A stretch of 64,000 nt of DNA from SAR86 cluster bacterium AG-447-A08 (GCA_003212335.1 QCQA01000002.1:124001-188000), one strand, 5' to 3'; counted from the stretch's first letter, positions 32,557 through 42,507 are shown. Made by a program: numbers and translations. Notes: generated from the letters alone by a model not told the origin.

Positions 32557-33287
32557 CTAATTTAAGTGTGAATGTAAATAAAATTGCTTGGTTAAGGAAT
32601 GCCAGAGGAGAGAACAGGCCTAATTTATTAGTATTATCAGAATTATTAATTGATTCAGGCATCCAAGGAATTACCGTACATCCTAGGCCAGATCTAAGAC
32701 ATATAACTCCTGATGATGTTTATGAACTTTCTCTCCTTTGCACAAAAAAATCAGTTGAATTTAATATTGAAGGTAATCCTTACTCTGAACCAACAAAAAT
32801 TTATCCTGGTTTTATAAATCTAGTTAAAGAAATTGAGCCAGATCAATGTACTTTAGTGCCTGACTCACCGGATCAATTAACATCTGATCATGGTTGGGAG
32901 CTTAAAGTTACTGAACATAATGCTATCCGAAATATTGTTGAAGAAATTCAGACTGCTAAAACAAGAGTGAGCTTTTTTGTTGATCCAAATCTATCTCAAA
33001 TTAATTCTATAAATGAAGTAGGTGCAGAAAGAATAGAACTTTATACTGGACCTTATGCCTCTAATCCATCACCTAAAGTTTTGTCTCAGTATGAAAAAGC
33101 TTACCACCATGCCAAGGATATTGGTTTAGGTGTTAACGCCGGTCATGATCTTGATCTTAATAACTTGGAGCTTTTCTTATCAAAAGTACCTGCTGATGAA
33201 GTGTCTATAGGCCATGCTCTTATATCCGATGCTTTAATAAAAGGTTTAGATATTGTTGCAAAGCAATACCTAGATTTATGTAAATAA
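32553..33287 (+). CDS. pdxJ: Pyridoxine 5'-phosphate synthase PdxJ
   Basis: This 244-residue TIM-barrel protein opens with SVNVNKIAWLRNARG and shows GITVHPRPDLRHI, EFNIEGNPY, CTLVPDSPDQLTSDHGW and VNAGHDLDLNNL, all hallmarks of PdxJ. It condenses 1-deoxyxylulose 5-phosphate with 3-amino-2-oxopropyl phosphate to make pyridoxine phosphate. The second loop is SDHGWEL rather than the SEGG-type wording common in PdxJ, a minor variation. Its start overlaps the upstream oxidoreductase by four bases (ATGA). The pyridoxal-dependent enzymes in this window need its product. Confidence 0.92.
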   Translation: MTNLSVNVNKIAWLRNARGENRPNLLVLSELLIDSGIQGITVHPRPDLRHITPDDVYELSLLCTKKSVEFNIEGNPYSEPTKIYPGFINLVKEIEPDQCTLVPDSPDQLTSDHGWELKVTEHNAIRNIVEEIQTAKTRVSFFVDPNLSQINSINEVGAERIELYTGPYASNPSPKVLSQYEKAYHHAKDIGLGVNAGHDLDLNNLELFLSKVPADEVSIGHALISDALIKGLDIVAKQYLDLCK

Positions 33288-33290
33288 TGT

Positions 33291-33296
33291 AAAATT
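33291..33296 (+). promoter_or_regulatory. Candidate -10 element of grxD
   Basis: TAAAAT lies just after the pdxJ stop and ends six bases before the grxD ATG, so transcription could begin on the start codon. No Shine-Dalgarno site is present. Confidence 0.3.
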
Positions 33297-33302
33297 GCAT
33301 TC

Positions 33303-33620
33303 ATGACAATTATTGAAGAATTAGAACAGCAAGTTAAAGATAACCCCGTACTTCTATATATGAAAGGTTCACCTGAAGCGCCTCAGTGCGGTTTTTCTTC
33401 AAAGGCTTCTCAAATACTTATTTCGTGTGGAAAGCCTTTTTCTTTCGTTGACATACTTTCGAATCCTGAAATTAGAGCAAATCTTCCTCAGTTTTCAAAT
33501 TGGCCTACTTTCCCTCAACTTTTTGTTAATGGAGAACTTATAGGCGGTTGCGATATTATTACCGAGTTGCACGAGGCTGGAGAACTCCAAACAATAATAG
33601 ACTCAGCAGACTCAGAATAA
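33303..33620 (+). CDS. grxD: Monothiol glutaredoxin Grx4
   Basis: The 105-residue protein is a CGFS-type monothiol glutaredoxin: the active site is PQCGFSSKA, followed by WPTFPQLFVNGELIGGCD with the glutathione-binding TFPQ and GGCD. It binds a bridging [2Fe-2S] cluster with glutathione and delivers it to targets. Size equals that of E. coli Grx4. It lies 15 bases after pdxJ and three bases from the stop of the convergent methyltransferase gene. Confidence 0.94.
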   Translation: MTIIEELEQQVKDNPVLLYMKGSPEAPQCGFSSKASQILISCGKPFSFVDILSNPEIRANLPQFSNWPTFPQLFVNGELIGGCDIITELHEAGELQTIIDSADSE

Positions 33621-33623
33621 AAA

Positions 33624-34520
33624 TTAATTTACTAGGTTTTGTACCATGTGTTTTATATGGGACGGTCTAGTTCTGCAACATCCAGCAATTATTGTTGCCC
33701 CTTCATCTAACCATTTAGACACTTCACCCGTATAAGCCTTCTCATCAATAGTTGTAGCTGATTTCCAATGATCTTCTTCGGCATTTATTGTGGTTTCGTC
33801 ATTGATAGTTTTAATTAATTCTGAATTTGCATATCCACCAAAAGGTTTGTCAGTAAGATTTTTTAACTCTTTCATTGATTCAGTAACCATATTTGCACCA
33901 CAACAATTAATTAGATAAGCATCACATGCTAAGTCCTTAGTTACATTAAATGCTTCTTTAATATGTTCACCGCTTGGTAGTTTGTTGCTTCTATTTCCAT
34001 GCAAAGTCCAACTTAGCCATTTTTTCGAATTCGAATTTTGAATACTCTCAAGAGCTATTTCCGCTTCTTGGCTGTGAGCCATAGTCTCACAGATGATTAT
34101 GTCTGTTTTTCCTTCAATAATTCCTACCATTTCTGCATATTGGTCTTCAAGCATAGATCTATCTAAAACCAGATCGGCACGATAACTTGTCTCTAATGGC
34201 GGCAAGGAAGTTGCAAGCTGGATATCTTTTCCAGACTCTTTTATAGCCTCTCTAGCAATAGATATAGATAACAGTGTTAAATCTTCTAGCTGATCAGCCA
34301 TATCAGCTCTTTCAAGAATAGGTCGTGTAACTGTATAGTTATTTGCAGTTATATATTGAGCACCTGCTTCTATGTAGTCTAAATGAATCTCTTTGATTTC
34401 TTTTGTATTAGTAGTTAAGGCTAGTGCAGACCAAATAGACTCTATATGCGAAGGCACTTCAACTCCTCTGAATCTAAGCTCAGACCCCATGCCACCATCT
34501 CCAATAAGTATTTTCTTCAT
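33624..34520 (-). CDS. Homocysteine S-methyltransferase family protein
   Basis: The 298-residue TIM barrel has the opening DGGMGSELRFRG and the three zinc-binding cysteines in LINCCGAN and AGCCRTRPSHI. The family moves methyl groups from S-methylmethionine, betaine or related donors to homocysteine, giving methionine. It closes a minus-strand operon that also encodes a BCCT betaine-type transporter and a MetY enzyme, which suggests that an imported methylated osmolyte is the donor. The donor identity is inference. Confidence 0.88.
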   Translation of the reverse strand: MKKILIGDGGMGSELRFRGVEVPSHIESIWSALALTTNTKEIKEIHLDYIEAGAQYITANNYTVTRPILERADMADQLEDLTLLSISIAREAIKESGKDIQLATSLPPLETSYRADLVLDRSMLEDQYAEMVGIIEGKTDIIICETMAHSQEAEIALESIQNSNSKKWLSWTLHGNRSNKLPSGEHIKEAFNVTKDLACDAYLINCCGANMVTESMKELKNLTDKPFGGYANSELIKTINDETTINAEEDHWKSATTIDEKAYTGEVSKWLDEGATIIAGCCRTRPSHIKHMVQNLVN

Positions 34521-34535
34521 ATCAACTCCCCAGAC

Positions 34536-35300
34536 TTAATTGTCGAATAATTTTTTTAAATACTCTAGTACTTTATTTGGTTCTTCCATCATTAAAGAGT
34601 GTCCAGAACCTTTAACTTCTTCTACAGATGGATTTTTAAAAGCTTCAATTAAATTTTGAGCTTTAAATTTAGGTGTTAAAAAATCATTAGATCCAAGAAT
34701 AAGCTGAACTTTTCCTTGCACTTTATTAGCTTTTTCTAAACCGTTCTTAAAGTTTGCACAAGCCTTTAAATCTTTATAGATAACTCCTTTAGAACTTTTT
34801 TGCATTAGCCTTTTAGTAAGTTCTGTCATCCAAATACCAGGATTCTTATTACCTCCTAATCTCGATGCATAGCTGTAACCCATGAAGGTCAAAATATCTA
34901 TAGCAATTTGTGAATTATTTTTAGCAGAATCTAACAGAGCATCATTAACTTGCATGGGAAATGCAGTTCCTATCATCGATATGGCATTAACTCTTTCAGG
35001 TTGGCTAGAAGCCATTTCTAGGGCTATCAAAGAGCCCATACTATGTCCTACAACAGAGAAATTAGAAATAGAGTTTTTATCTAAGAACGCGTAGATATAG
35101 TCAGATATTTTTTCAATAGAAGAAAGTGTTTTATCCTTATTGTTGCCATGACCAGGAAGGTCAATAGCAATAACGTCTCTTCTCTTTCTAAGAAAATGTC
35201 TAACAGGTAAAGTCCAAACGGTATGGTCCATACCGGTACCGTGAATGAAAATAATAGGTTTAGTATTTTTAATATTCTTAGAAGTAGGGTGGTAATACAT
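34536..35300 (-). CDS. Alpha/beta hydrolase
   Basis: This 254-residue protein has FIHGTGMDHTVW, AIDLPGHGNN, the nucleophile elbow GHSMGSL and a C-terminal GSGHSLMMEEP histidine. It is a small cytoplasmic esterase-like hydrolase. It is much shorter than homoserine acetyltransferase MetX (which shares the fold), so it is unlikely to supply the MetY substrate, though that idea is tempting. It sits one base after the metY stop and 15 bases before the methyltransferase gene. Confidence 0.83.
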   Translation of the reverse strand: MYYHPTSKNIKNTKPIIFIHGTGMDHTVWTLPVRHFLRKRRDVIAIDLPGHGNNKDKTLSSIEKISDYIYAFLDKNSISNFSVVGHSMGSLIALEMASSQPERVNAISMIGTAFPMQVNDALLDSAKNNSQIAIDILTFMGYSYASRLGGNKNPGIWMTELTKRLMQKSSKGVIYKDLKACANFKNGLEKANKVQGKVQLILGSNDFLTPKFKAQNLIEAFKNPSVEEVKGSGHSLMMEEPNKVLEYLKKLFDN

Positions 35301-35301
35301 T

Positions 35302-36594
35302 TTATTTATTTGCCTGTTTCAATGCCTCTTCAATGTCTTCTTTTAAGTCTTCTATATCTTCTATACCCACGGATAATCTCACTGTATTTTCTGTTATGCC
35401 TGCTTTTTTAAGAGCTGCTTTGTCCATTCTATGATGAGTTGTGCTAGCAGGATGTATAACAAGTGATTTTGCATCACCCACGTTTGCAAGATGTGAGAAT
35501 ATGTTGAGAGATTCGATAAATTTCTTTCCAGATTCATATCCTCCTTTTATCTCAAAAGTAAATACAGCTCCTGAGCCTTTAGGCAATATCTTCTTGGCAA
35601 GATCATAATCTGGATGGCTTGGGAGTTCGGGATAAGAAACACTCTTGACCTCGGGGTGTGTCGAAAGAAAGTCCACAATATTACGTGTATTGGATATATG
35701 CTTCTCCATCCTTAGACTCAAAGTCTCTAACCCTTGTAAGACCAAGAATGCAGTATTAGGGCTCATACAAGCACCAAAATCTCTTGCTCCTTCCTTCCTT
35801 GCTCTATTGATAAAAGCTGCTGGACCAAATTCTTCTACAAACTGCATATTATGAAATCCTTCATATGGTTCATTTAGAGTTTTAAATTTTTTATTAGATT
35901 TCCAATTAAATTTTCCACTATCCACCAATAGACCTCCGATTACTACACCGTGTCCTGAAAGAAATTTAGTTGCAGAATGGAATACCAGATCTGCTCCTAG
36001 ATCAAAAGGTTTCATTAAGTAAGGCGTTGTGAATGTTGAATCTACAAGTAGAGGTAAGTTTTTCTTATGGGCGATATCTGAAATTGTTTCTATGTTCATT
36101 ACATCTAAGCCTGGATTCCCTAATGTTTCCCCGAACAACAATCCTGTATTTTTTTGAATCGCATCTCTGACTTGTCTATATTTTCTGAAATCCACGAAAG
36201 AAGTCTTGATACCAAATCTAGGCAAGGTGTATTCAAGTAAATTATGGCTACCTCCATATAAACTTTTTGAAGCAACTATGTGAGAATTTTTCCCTAGTAT
36301 TGTTGTTATTGCTAAAAAAAGTGCAGCTTGACCACTCGCTGTTGAAATTGCTCCTATTCCGCCTTCTAAAGAACTAATTCTTTCTTCTAATACTGCGTTT
36401 GTAGGGTTTGTTATGCGTGAGTAAACATGACCAGCCATCTCATTATTGAAGATACCAGCTGCTGTTTCAGAATCTGGAAAAACAAATGAAGAAGTTTGGT
36501 ATATTGGTGTTGCCCTTGATCCAAATTCTTTATCGGGTTTACTCCCTGCATGTAATGATAGTGTGTCTAAATTTAAATCCTTAGGTTTCTTCAT
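35302..36594 (-). CDS. metY: O-acetylhomoserine sulfhydrylase (MetY), PLP-dependent
   Basis: A 430-residue enzyme of the Cys/Met metabolism PLP family. LHAGSKPDKEFGSRATPIYQ, YSRITNPTN and the Schiff-base Lys210 in SATKFLSGHG fit MetY, which joins sulfide and O-acetylhomoserine to make homocysteine. The length of about 430 and the extended loop near residue 230 favour MetY over cystathionine synthase or lyase (near 390). It overlaps the BCCT gene by 14 bases. The product, homocysteine, is the acceptor for the methyltransferase in this operon. Confidence 0.9.
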   Translation of the reverse strand: MKKPKDLNLDTLSLHAGSKPDKEFGSRATPIYQTSSFVFPDSETAAGIFNNEMAGHVYSRITNPTNAVLEERISSLEGGIGAISTASGQAALFLAITTILGKNSHIVASKSLYGGSHNLLEYTLPRFGIKTSFVDFRKYRQVRDAIQKNTGLLFGETLGNPGLDVMNIETISDIAHKKNLPLLVDSTFTTPYLMKPFDLGADLVFHSATKFLSGHGVVIGGLLVDSGKFNWKSNKKFKTLNEPYEGFHNMQFVEEFGPAAFINRARKEGARDFGACMSPNTAFLVLQGLETLSLRMEKHISNTRNIVDFLSTHPEVKSVSYPELPSHPDYDLAKKILPKGSGAVFTFEIKGGYESGKKFIESLNIFSHLANVGDAKSLVIHPASTTHHRMDKAALKKAGITENTVRLSVGIEDIEDLKEDIEEALKQANK

Positions 36595-38107
36595 AACTCT
36601 TTAACTCTTTCACAATGGAGATTGCCATTAAAGGATATACAAGCATCAATGGCAATGAAGTAATTAAAATAATATCCAGGGCTACACTGTGATCAGAATA
36701 TAAAACTAAAGCTGCAGGTAATATCCCTAAAATAATTGCCCAGAAAAGCCGTAAATTTTTATGTGGATTCGAAGCTTGCCCGTCTTTTTTTAAGACATGG
36801 TAAGAGATAACGTAAGACATTGAATCATATGAAGTAGTAACAAACACGACCGTAATAACGCAAAAAATTAGTAACATTAAATTTTGCAAAGGTAAGCTAG
36901 TTATTACTTGAATAGCTGTATCAGCATGACCGTAGATTTTCATGTTTTGAACTACATTCATTTCGCCATTCATATCACTAATCATTGCGTAGCCACCTAG
37001 GATTGTATAAAAAAGCCAAGTTCCCAACGTTCCAAAAAACAACATCCCGAATATAATTCCTCTTAAAGTTCTGCCTTTGGATATTCTTGCTATAAATAGA
37101 CCCACTAAAGGACCAAAGGCTACCCACCAGGCCCAGTAAAATATTGTCCATTCTTTTGCAAATTCTGATTCTTCTTTAATCCCTAATGTACTCATATCCC
37201 AGAAATAGATAAAAGAATAATAAATTCCAGAAGCTCCTATTTGAGCGAGTTCTATAAAATCAATTGAAATTAGTATTAAAACTAAAAAAAACAATGCTAA
37301 GCCTAAATTAAAATTACTTAAATTCTTAATACCCTTATTGAGTCCTTTATAAACACTAAACCCAAATAAGCTTACACATATACCAATCACTCCAAGATCT
37401 AGATAAATATTATTATTTATATTGACCAAGCTACTAAATCCGCTGGATAACATAGGAACATAAGAACCAATAGTTCCTCCAGCAGCGCCTACAGTAGAAA
37501 GTATAAAAATAAGATCAATAAATCTTCCAAATACAGAAGATTCAATATTTTTAAAACCTAGGCCAGTAAGACTTGAACTTAATCTAAGTGAATGAAGATT
37601 GTATTTATAAAAGGCTATTGAAAGAGCTATAGCAGGAATGCCGTAAATTGACCAAGCACTTATTCCCCAATGGAATAATCCATAGGCTGTTGCAAGTGAA
37701 TAGGCTTCATCAGAATAAGGAGATATTCCAAACTGAGGTATTTCTATATAGTAAGCCCATTCCACACCTGACCAATAAATAATACCTCCACCAATACCAG
37801 AACAAAACAACATACCAATCCAACTAAAATACGAAAACTCTGGTAAAGAACTTTGCCCACCAAGTTTATAAGATCCATATTTTGAACAGCTTAAGAAAAT
37901 TAAGAATACAAAACAGCACAATGTTAAAACTAAGTATGATGACCCGAAAACACTAGTAACAAGAGCATAAGTGTTTTCGATAGTTAATTTTGCAAACTCC
38001 TCGTCACTAAGAATAAAAAGGGCTGTAAGAAATACAATTGATAAGCTTATTAAAAGTGTTACTCGATCAATACTATACTTATCTAGGGTTTTATTTAGCG
38101 TAAACAT
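36581..38107 (-). CDS. BCCT family transporter (betaine/choline/carnitine type)
   Basis: This 508-residue protein has about twelve membrane helices and the conserved BCCT segments: GGIIYWSGVEWAYYI for the early Trp box, GFSVYKGLNKGIK, and TIFYWAWWVAFGPLVG with RISKGRTLRG in the core. BCCT carriers import quaternary ammonium compounds or sulfur analogues such as DMSP, driven by sodium or protons. No long regulatory C-terminal tail is present, so osmosensing as in BetP is unlikely. It heads the methionine-related operon, which suggests use of the solute as methyl or sulfur source. Confidence 0.9.
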   Translation of the reverse strand: MFTLNKTLDKYSIDRVTLLISLSIVFLTALFILSDEEFAKLTIENTYALVTSVFGSSYLVLTLCCFVFLIFLSCSKYGSYKLGGQSSLPEFSYFSWIGMLFCSGIGGGIIYWSGVEWAYYIEIPQFGISPYSDEAYSLATAYGLFHWGISAWSIYGIPAIALSIAFYKYNLHSLRLSSSLTGLGFKNIESSVFGRFIDLIFILSTVGAAGGTIGSYVPMLSSGFSSLVNINNNIYLDLGVIGICVSLFGFSVYKGLNKGIKNLSNFNLGLALFFLVLILISIDFIELAQIGASGIYYSFIYFWDMSTLGIKEESEFAKEWTIFYWAWWVAFGPLVGLFIARISKGRTLRGIIFGMLFFGTLGTWLFYTILGGYAMISDMNGEMNVVQNMKIYGHADTAIQVITSLPLQNLMLLIFCVITVVFVTTSYDSMSYVISYHVLKKDGQASNPHKNLRLFWAIILGILPAALVLYSDHSVALDIILITSLPLMLVYPLMAISIVKELKSYEET

Positions 38108-38185
38108 GTAAAAGATCTTAATTTTATTGTATTGAGGGATAGTTAAAGGGTTACAAAGTCATCAGCAAATTAAATGTACTAGGTA

Positions 38186-38191
38186 TACAAT
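38186..38191 (+). promoter_or_regulatory. Candidate -10 element of argG
   Basis: TACAAT in the run TATACAAT would start transcription about six bases before the argG ATG. I looked for an ArgR-type palindrome in the 96-base gap and found none. Confidence 0.3.
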
Positions 38192-38203
38192 AGCGAACTT
38201 ATT

Positions 38204-39427
38204 ATGAGTGACAAGAAAATAAAAAAAATAGTTTTAGCTTATTCCGGTGGTTTAGATACTACTGTGATACTTCACTGGTTGAAAAATACTTATGATGCAG
38301 AAGTGATTGCTTTTACAGCTGACATTGGACAAGACCATGATCCGGAGTTAGTTAAAAGTAGAGCAAATTCTATAGGTGCATCCAAGATCATAATTGAGGA
38401 TCTAAAAGAAGACTTTACCAAAGACTATATTTTTCAAATGCTGAAGGCAAATACACTTTATGAAGGTGAATATTTACTCGGAACATCTATAGCACGACCT
38501 TTAATCAGTAAACGACTTGTTGAAATAGCTGAGGAAGAAGGTGCAGATGCAATTGCACACGGTGCAACTGGTAAAGGAAATGACCAGATAAGATTCGAAA
38601 TTGGTTCTTATAGTTTAAACCCCGAAATAGAAGTTATCGCACCCTGGAGGACTTGGGATTATTCATCTAGGGCAGATTTAGTCGAATATTGTAAGCAACA
38701 TCAAATAGAGATCGAGTCTAGTCCTGACGAGCCACTTTATTCAACAGATGAAAACCTGCTTCACACTTCATATGAGGGAGAAATTTTAGAAGATCCATCT
38801 GTTGAAGCTCCTGAAGAGATATGGCAAAGAACATCATCTTTGGAGAATGCACCTGATAAAGCGGAGAGAATATCTATCTCTTTTGAAGAAGGTCTCGCTA
38901 TTTCCATCAACAACGAACAACTAAGCTCCGCTGAAATTCTTTCTCGTTTAAATGAATTGGCTGGTATACACGGAATAGGGAGACTGGATTTAGTTGAAAA
39001 TAGGTTCACTGGCATGAAGTCTAGGGGTTGTTATGAAACTCCCGGTGGCACTATACTTTTAAAGGCTCATAGAGCTATTGAGTCAATTACCCTGGATAGC
39101 CAAGCTGGACATTTAAAAGATGAAATCATGCCCAAATATGCTCAACTTATCTATGACGGTTTTTGGTGGAGTCCTGAGAGAGAAGCTCTTCAGGCATTAA
39201 TAGATAAAACTCAAGAACAGGTAACTGGTTCAGTTGATTTATCTTTGTATAAAGGAAACGTTACTATACTAGGCAGGTCTTCAGAATTCAGCCTCTACGA
39301 TTCTAAAATAGTAACTTTTGAAGATGATGAGAATGCTTATAATCAGGCTGATGCCACTGGTTTTATAAAGATTAATTCGCTGAGATTAAAACAATTTGCA
39401 AGAAGGAAACGTAAGATTAATCGGTAA
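38204..39427 (+). CDS. argG: Argininosuccinate synthase
   Basis: The 407-residue protein has the ATP-pyrophosphatase P-loop AYSGGLDTT at the N-terminus, [20 protein letters not shown] and [13 protein letters not shown], all standard for ArgG. It joins citrulline and aspartate at the cost of ATP in arginine synthesis. argH is not adjacent. The 3' end overlaps the convergent reductase gene by 11 bases, so the last residues (KRKINR) are encoded opposite that gene. Confidence 0.95.
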   Translation: MSDKKIKKIVLAYSGGLDTTVILHWLKNTYDAEVIAFTADIGQDHDPELVKSRANSIGASKIIIEDLKEDFTKDYIFQMLKANTLYEGEYLLGTSIARPLISKRLVEIAEEEGADAIAHGATGKGNDQIRFEIGSYSLNPEIEVIAPWRTWDYSSRADLVEYCKQHQIEIESSPDEPLYSTDENLLHTSYEGEILEDPSVEAPEEIWQRTSSLENAPDKAERISISFEEGLAISINNEQLSSAEILSRLNELAGIHGIGRLDLVENRFTGMKSRGCYETPGGTILLKAHRAIESITLDSQAGHLKDEIMPKYAQLIYDGFWWSPEREALQALIDKTQEQVTGSVDLSLYKGNVTILGRSSEFSLYDSKIVTFEDDENAYNQADATGFIKINSLRLKQFARRKRKINR

Positions 39428-40460
39428 CTCCTAATTTCTTTTGTAGTTTAGTATTAGAAGTTGTATAGCCGAAAGGTACTCTTTCACCAGGGTTGCTGCG
39501 CCTATAGGCTTCTTGTACAGCCAGTGTCGTTTCATGAAAACCACACAAAATAAGATCTAACTTCCCGGGATAATCATTTATATCTCCAACGGCAAATATT
39601 CCTTTTGTTGAAGTTTCAAATTTTTCAGTATCAACAGATATTTTTTTATTGCTCATATCAAGACCCCATTCGGAAATAGGTCCAAGTTTCTTATTTAAAC
39701 CAAATAAGAAAAGCAGTTCGTCAGCTTGAACTTCTTCAATCACTTTCGTTTCAAAGTTTTTAAGCTCAACACCAGTAACCTTTTCTTTTCCAATAAGATT
39801 TTCAATCACATAAGGTGTCTTTAGTTCAACTTTTCCTTCATTTACTAATTCTCTCATTTGAGCTTCAGTATTAGGCGCGCCTCTAAATTCATCTCTTCTG
39901 TGAACTAGTTTTATTGACTTTGCGATATCTGATAGTTCTACAGTCCAGTCAAGAGCACTATCTCCACCTCCAAAAATTAATAAGTTTTTATCTCGAAATT
40001 TTTCTTTAGATCTTACCGAGTAGGAAACACCTTGTTCCAAAAACCTATCTGGATTTTCTATATTAGGAGGTCTTCGAGGTTCAAATGAGCCTGCACCAGC
40101 AGCTATAAAAATACTTTTAGCGATAAATTCTTTTCCTTCTGAGGTAGTTACTTTCCATGAATTAATATCTTCTTCCGATATTTCATCAATCTTTTCAACC
40201 CTTTCATTAAGAAAAACTTCGTAATCAAATGGTTTGATTTGCTCTAATAAAGCATCTACATGCTCTTGAGCAGTTTGATTGGCTACTCCGGGAATATCAT
40301 AGATGGGTTTTTCTGGGTAAAGCTCACTGCACTGACCTCCTATTTTGTCTAGATTATCAATGAGAACGCAATCTAGTCCGAGCAGGCCTGCTTCAAATAC
40401 TGTAAATAATCCTACTGGACCAGCACCTATAATTAGAATATCTGTTTCTTTTTTCATCAT
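39417..40460 (-). CDS. Ferredoxin/flavodoxin-NADP+ reductase, thioredoxin-reductase-like type
   Basis: A 347-residue flavoprotein with FAD site [35 protein letters not shown], the NADPH site [10 protein letters not shown] with HRRDEF, and [14 protein letters not shown] near the C-terminus. It lacks the redox CxxC of thioredoxin reductase, which marks the YumC-like ferredoxin-NADP reductases. Its start overlaps the stop of the tRNA-binding protein gene by four bases (ATGA), placing it in a transcript with metG. It should supply reduced ferredoxin or flavodoxin, for example for iron-sulfur assembly. Confidence 0.9.
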   Translation of the reverse strand: MMKKETDILIIGAGPVGLFTVFEAGLLGLDCVLIDNLDKIGGQCSELYPEKPIYDIPGVANQTAQEHVDALLEQIKPFDYEVFLNERVEKIDEISEEDINSWKVTTSEGKEFIAKSIFIAAGAGSFEPRRPPNIENPDRFLEQGVSYSVRSKEKFRDKNLLIFGGGDSALDWTVELSDIAKSIKLVHRRDEFRGAPNTEAQMRELVNEGKVELKTPYVIENLIGKEKVTGVELKNFETKVIEEVQADELLFLFGLNKKLGPISEWGLDMSNKKISVDTEKFETSTKGIFAVGDINDYPGKLDLILCGFHETTLAVQEAYRRSNPGERVPFGYTTSNTKLQKKLGVTD

Positions 40461-40789
40461 CTCACTTGCATACCAGGAACTGCGCCATCATCTGGAGATA
40501 ATATGAAGATACCTAAATCATCATCTCCTGCAGCAAGTATCATCCCTTCGGATGTTCCAAACCTCATTTTTCTATGCTGTAAATTATTAACACAAATTAC
40601 AAGTTTATTAATTAAAGATTCAGGCTCGTATGCTTTTTTCATACCTGCAAATACAGTTTTATGTCCTGACGCACCTACATCTAGTTCAAGCTTTAAGAGC
40701 TTGTCAGCTTCCTCAACAGATTCAGCATTTACGACTTTAGCCACTCTTAGATCAAGCTTTATGAAATCTTCAATTGTTATCTCATCCAT
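40457..40789 (-). CDS. Stand-alone tRNA-binding domain of methionyl-tRNA synthetase
   Basis: I use the ATG at 40789 (110 residues), one base after the metG stop; a TTG at 40801 is also in frame. The protein is an OB-fold EMAP/Trbp111 domain: [49 protein letters not shown] and the end [10 protein letters not shown] match the C-terminal dimerisation domain fused to E. coli MetG. Here it is a separate gene in another frame, straight after the catalytic gene. The two products probably associate. Confidence 0.88.
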   Translation of the reverse strand: MDEITIEDFIKLDLRVAKVVNAESVEEADKLLKLELDVGASGHKTVFAGMKKAYEPESLINKLVICVNNLQHRKMRFGTSEGMILAAGDDDLGIFILSPDDGAVPGMQVR

Positions 40790-40790
40790 A

Positions 40791-42440
40791 TTAACTTCCA
40801 AGTAATTTGTTTATTTGGTCCTCATCTATCCTAGTGATGATGGGATTAAAATCGTTGATCTTACATCCTGTAAGAGGGGATTCCATACTTTTCCAGGATA
40901 TATTTGTTTCATTTAGAAATGCAAAAGCTTTTTTTGTGAATCCCGGTATTACGGGCTGCAACATAATAGTGATTATTCTAAATAAATTCAAAGATGTAGT
41001 GCAAATTGAGTGAACTTTATCTTTATTAATTTCATCTTTTATAAGCACCCAAGGTTCTTTTGAATCAATATACTGATTAGCTCTATCAGCCAGAGACATA
41101 ATTTCTTTAATTGCTTTGCTAAATTCAAGATCTTCAAATAGGCCAGATATAATTTCTGATTTATCTAGGAACTCTTGAATTAATTCTGGTTGATCTAGTT
41201 CGTTTGAAAGAACCCCATCGTAATTATTATTTAAAAATTTTGCTGTTCTGCTGGCTATATTTGCATATTTATTTACCAAATCAGAGTTACTTTTTTGCCT
41301 AAAGTCTTCTAAATTAAGATCAATGTCATCTACTCCGGTTCCTAGTTTAGAAGCAAAAAAGTAACGCAAGTAATCTGCATCTAATGTATTAATATAATTT
41401 TCAGCAGAAATAAAGTTTCCTCTTGATTTGGACATCTTGTCACCATTCAAAGTTAGAAAACCGTGAACAAAAACTCCATTGGGTGTTTTGAGGTTTGATT
41501 CTGATAACATCACAGGAAAGAAAAGGGTATGAAAGTACATTATGTCTTTCCCTATGAAATGAAATACTTCTCCATTTGATTTTGTATTCCAAAACTCTTC
41601 AAATTTTGCTTCTTGATCATTTTTTTTTAGATAATTTAAATGACTCGCGAGGTAACCAATAGGTGCATCCAACCAAACATAAAAAAATTTATCTTGATAA
41701 TTGGGTATTTCAAATCCGAAATAAGGACTGTCCCTGCTTATATCCCAATCTCTTAAATCGCCTTCGAGCCATTCATTGAGTTTGTTTCTTACAGGATCTT
41801 GTATGTTTGAGTTATTTAACCAATTAATTATCTGTTCTTTCAAAGAGCTTAGCTTAAAGAAGAGATGATCTGATTCTTTAATAATTGGTTTAGTACCAGA
41901 GATAACCGATACAGGGTCTATTAATTCAACTGCATCATAAGTTGCGCTGCATTTTTCACAATTATCTCCATACTGATCTTTTGCATGACAAAGAGGACAA
42001 CTGCCTTTTACATACCTATCGGAAAGAAACATTTGTTTGGTAGTATCAAACAATTGATTTATTTTCTTTTGTTCTATTAAGCCATTTTCTTGCAGAGCAT
42101 TGAAAATTCTTTCAGATAATATTCTGTTTTCTTCACTGTGTGTTGTATGAAAGTTATCATGAGAAATTCTATAGTCTTCAAATGTAGATTTATGTTCTTT
42201 GTATATATCTTCAATAAGATTTTCTGGAGTAATATCAAGTTCTTCTGCTTTAAGCATAATTGGAGTACCGTGGGCATCATCAGCGCAAACGTAGATACAC
42301 TCATTGCCTAAAAGTCTTTGATACCTAACCCAGATATCTGTCTGTGTATGTTCTAAAATATGACCCAGATGCAAAGGTGCATTTGCATAAGGCAACGCGC
42401 TTGTCACTAAAATTGATCTTTTTTCGGAACCTTGGCTCAT
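40791..42440 (-). CDS. metG: Methionyl-tRNA synthetase, catalytic and anticodon domains
   Basis: I take the ATG at 42440, giving 549 residues; the in-frame TTG at 42470 would add ten residues that family members lack. The class I HIGH motif is in [16 protein letters not shown], the zinc knuckle in [17 protein letters not shown] and the KMSKS motif in [11 protein letters not shown]. The protein ends with the anticodon-binding helices ([13 protein letters not shown]) and lacks the C-terminal tRNA-binding domain, which is the next gene. A TATAAT at 42475-42470 on the minus strand gives a ~23-base leader. Confidence 0.94.
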   Translation of the reverse strand: MSQGSEKRSILVTSALPYANAPLHLGHILEHTQTDIWVRYQRLLGNECIYVCADDAHGTPIMLKAEELDITPENLIEDIYKEHKSTFEDYRISHDNFHTTHSEENRILSERIFNALQENGLIEQKKINQLFDTTKQMFLSDRYVKGSCPLCHAKDQYGDNCEKCSATYDAVELIDPVSVISGTKPIIKESDHLFFKLSSLKEQIINWLNNSNIQDPVRNKLNEWLEGDLRDWDISRDSPYFGFEIPNYQDKFFYVWLDAPIGYLASHLNYLKKNDQEAKFEEFWNTKSNGEVFHFIGKDIMYFHTLFFPVMLSESNLKTPNGVFVHGFLTLNGDKMSKSRGNFISAENYINTLDADYLRYFFASKLGTGVDDIDLNLEDFRQKSNSDLVNKYANIASRTAKFLNNNYDGVLSNELDQPELIQEFLDKSEIISGLFEDLEFSKAIKEIMSLADRANQYIDSKEPWVLIKDEINKDKVHSICTTSLNLFRIITIMLQPVIPGFTKKAFAFLNETNISWKSMESPLTGCKINDFNPIITRIDEDQINKLLGS

Positions 42441-42469
42441 TGTAAGGTTAAAATACTGGCTAAAAGACA

Positions 42470-42475
42470 ATTATA
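42470..42475 (-). promoter_or_regulatory. -10 element of the metG operon
   Basis: TATAAT on the minus strand, with transcription expected near 42463 and metG starting at 42440. A consensus -35 at 17 bases is not evident. Confidence 0.45.
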
Positions 42476-42507
42476 ACCTACTTGAATAACTTCTCTTTTA
42501 AGAAAAT

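Noticed and set aside
34536-35300. MetX (homoserine acetyltransferase) in the MetY operon.
   Set aside because: The protein is about 254 residues, well below MetX length, and has a generic GHSMGSL elbow without MetX signatures.
38108-38203. ArgR operator before argG.
   Set aside because: I looked for a TGAATnnnnATTCA palindrome in the gap and found none.
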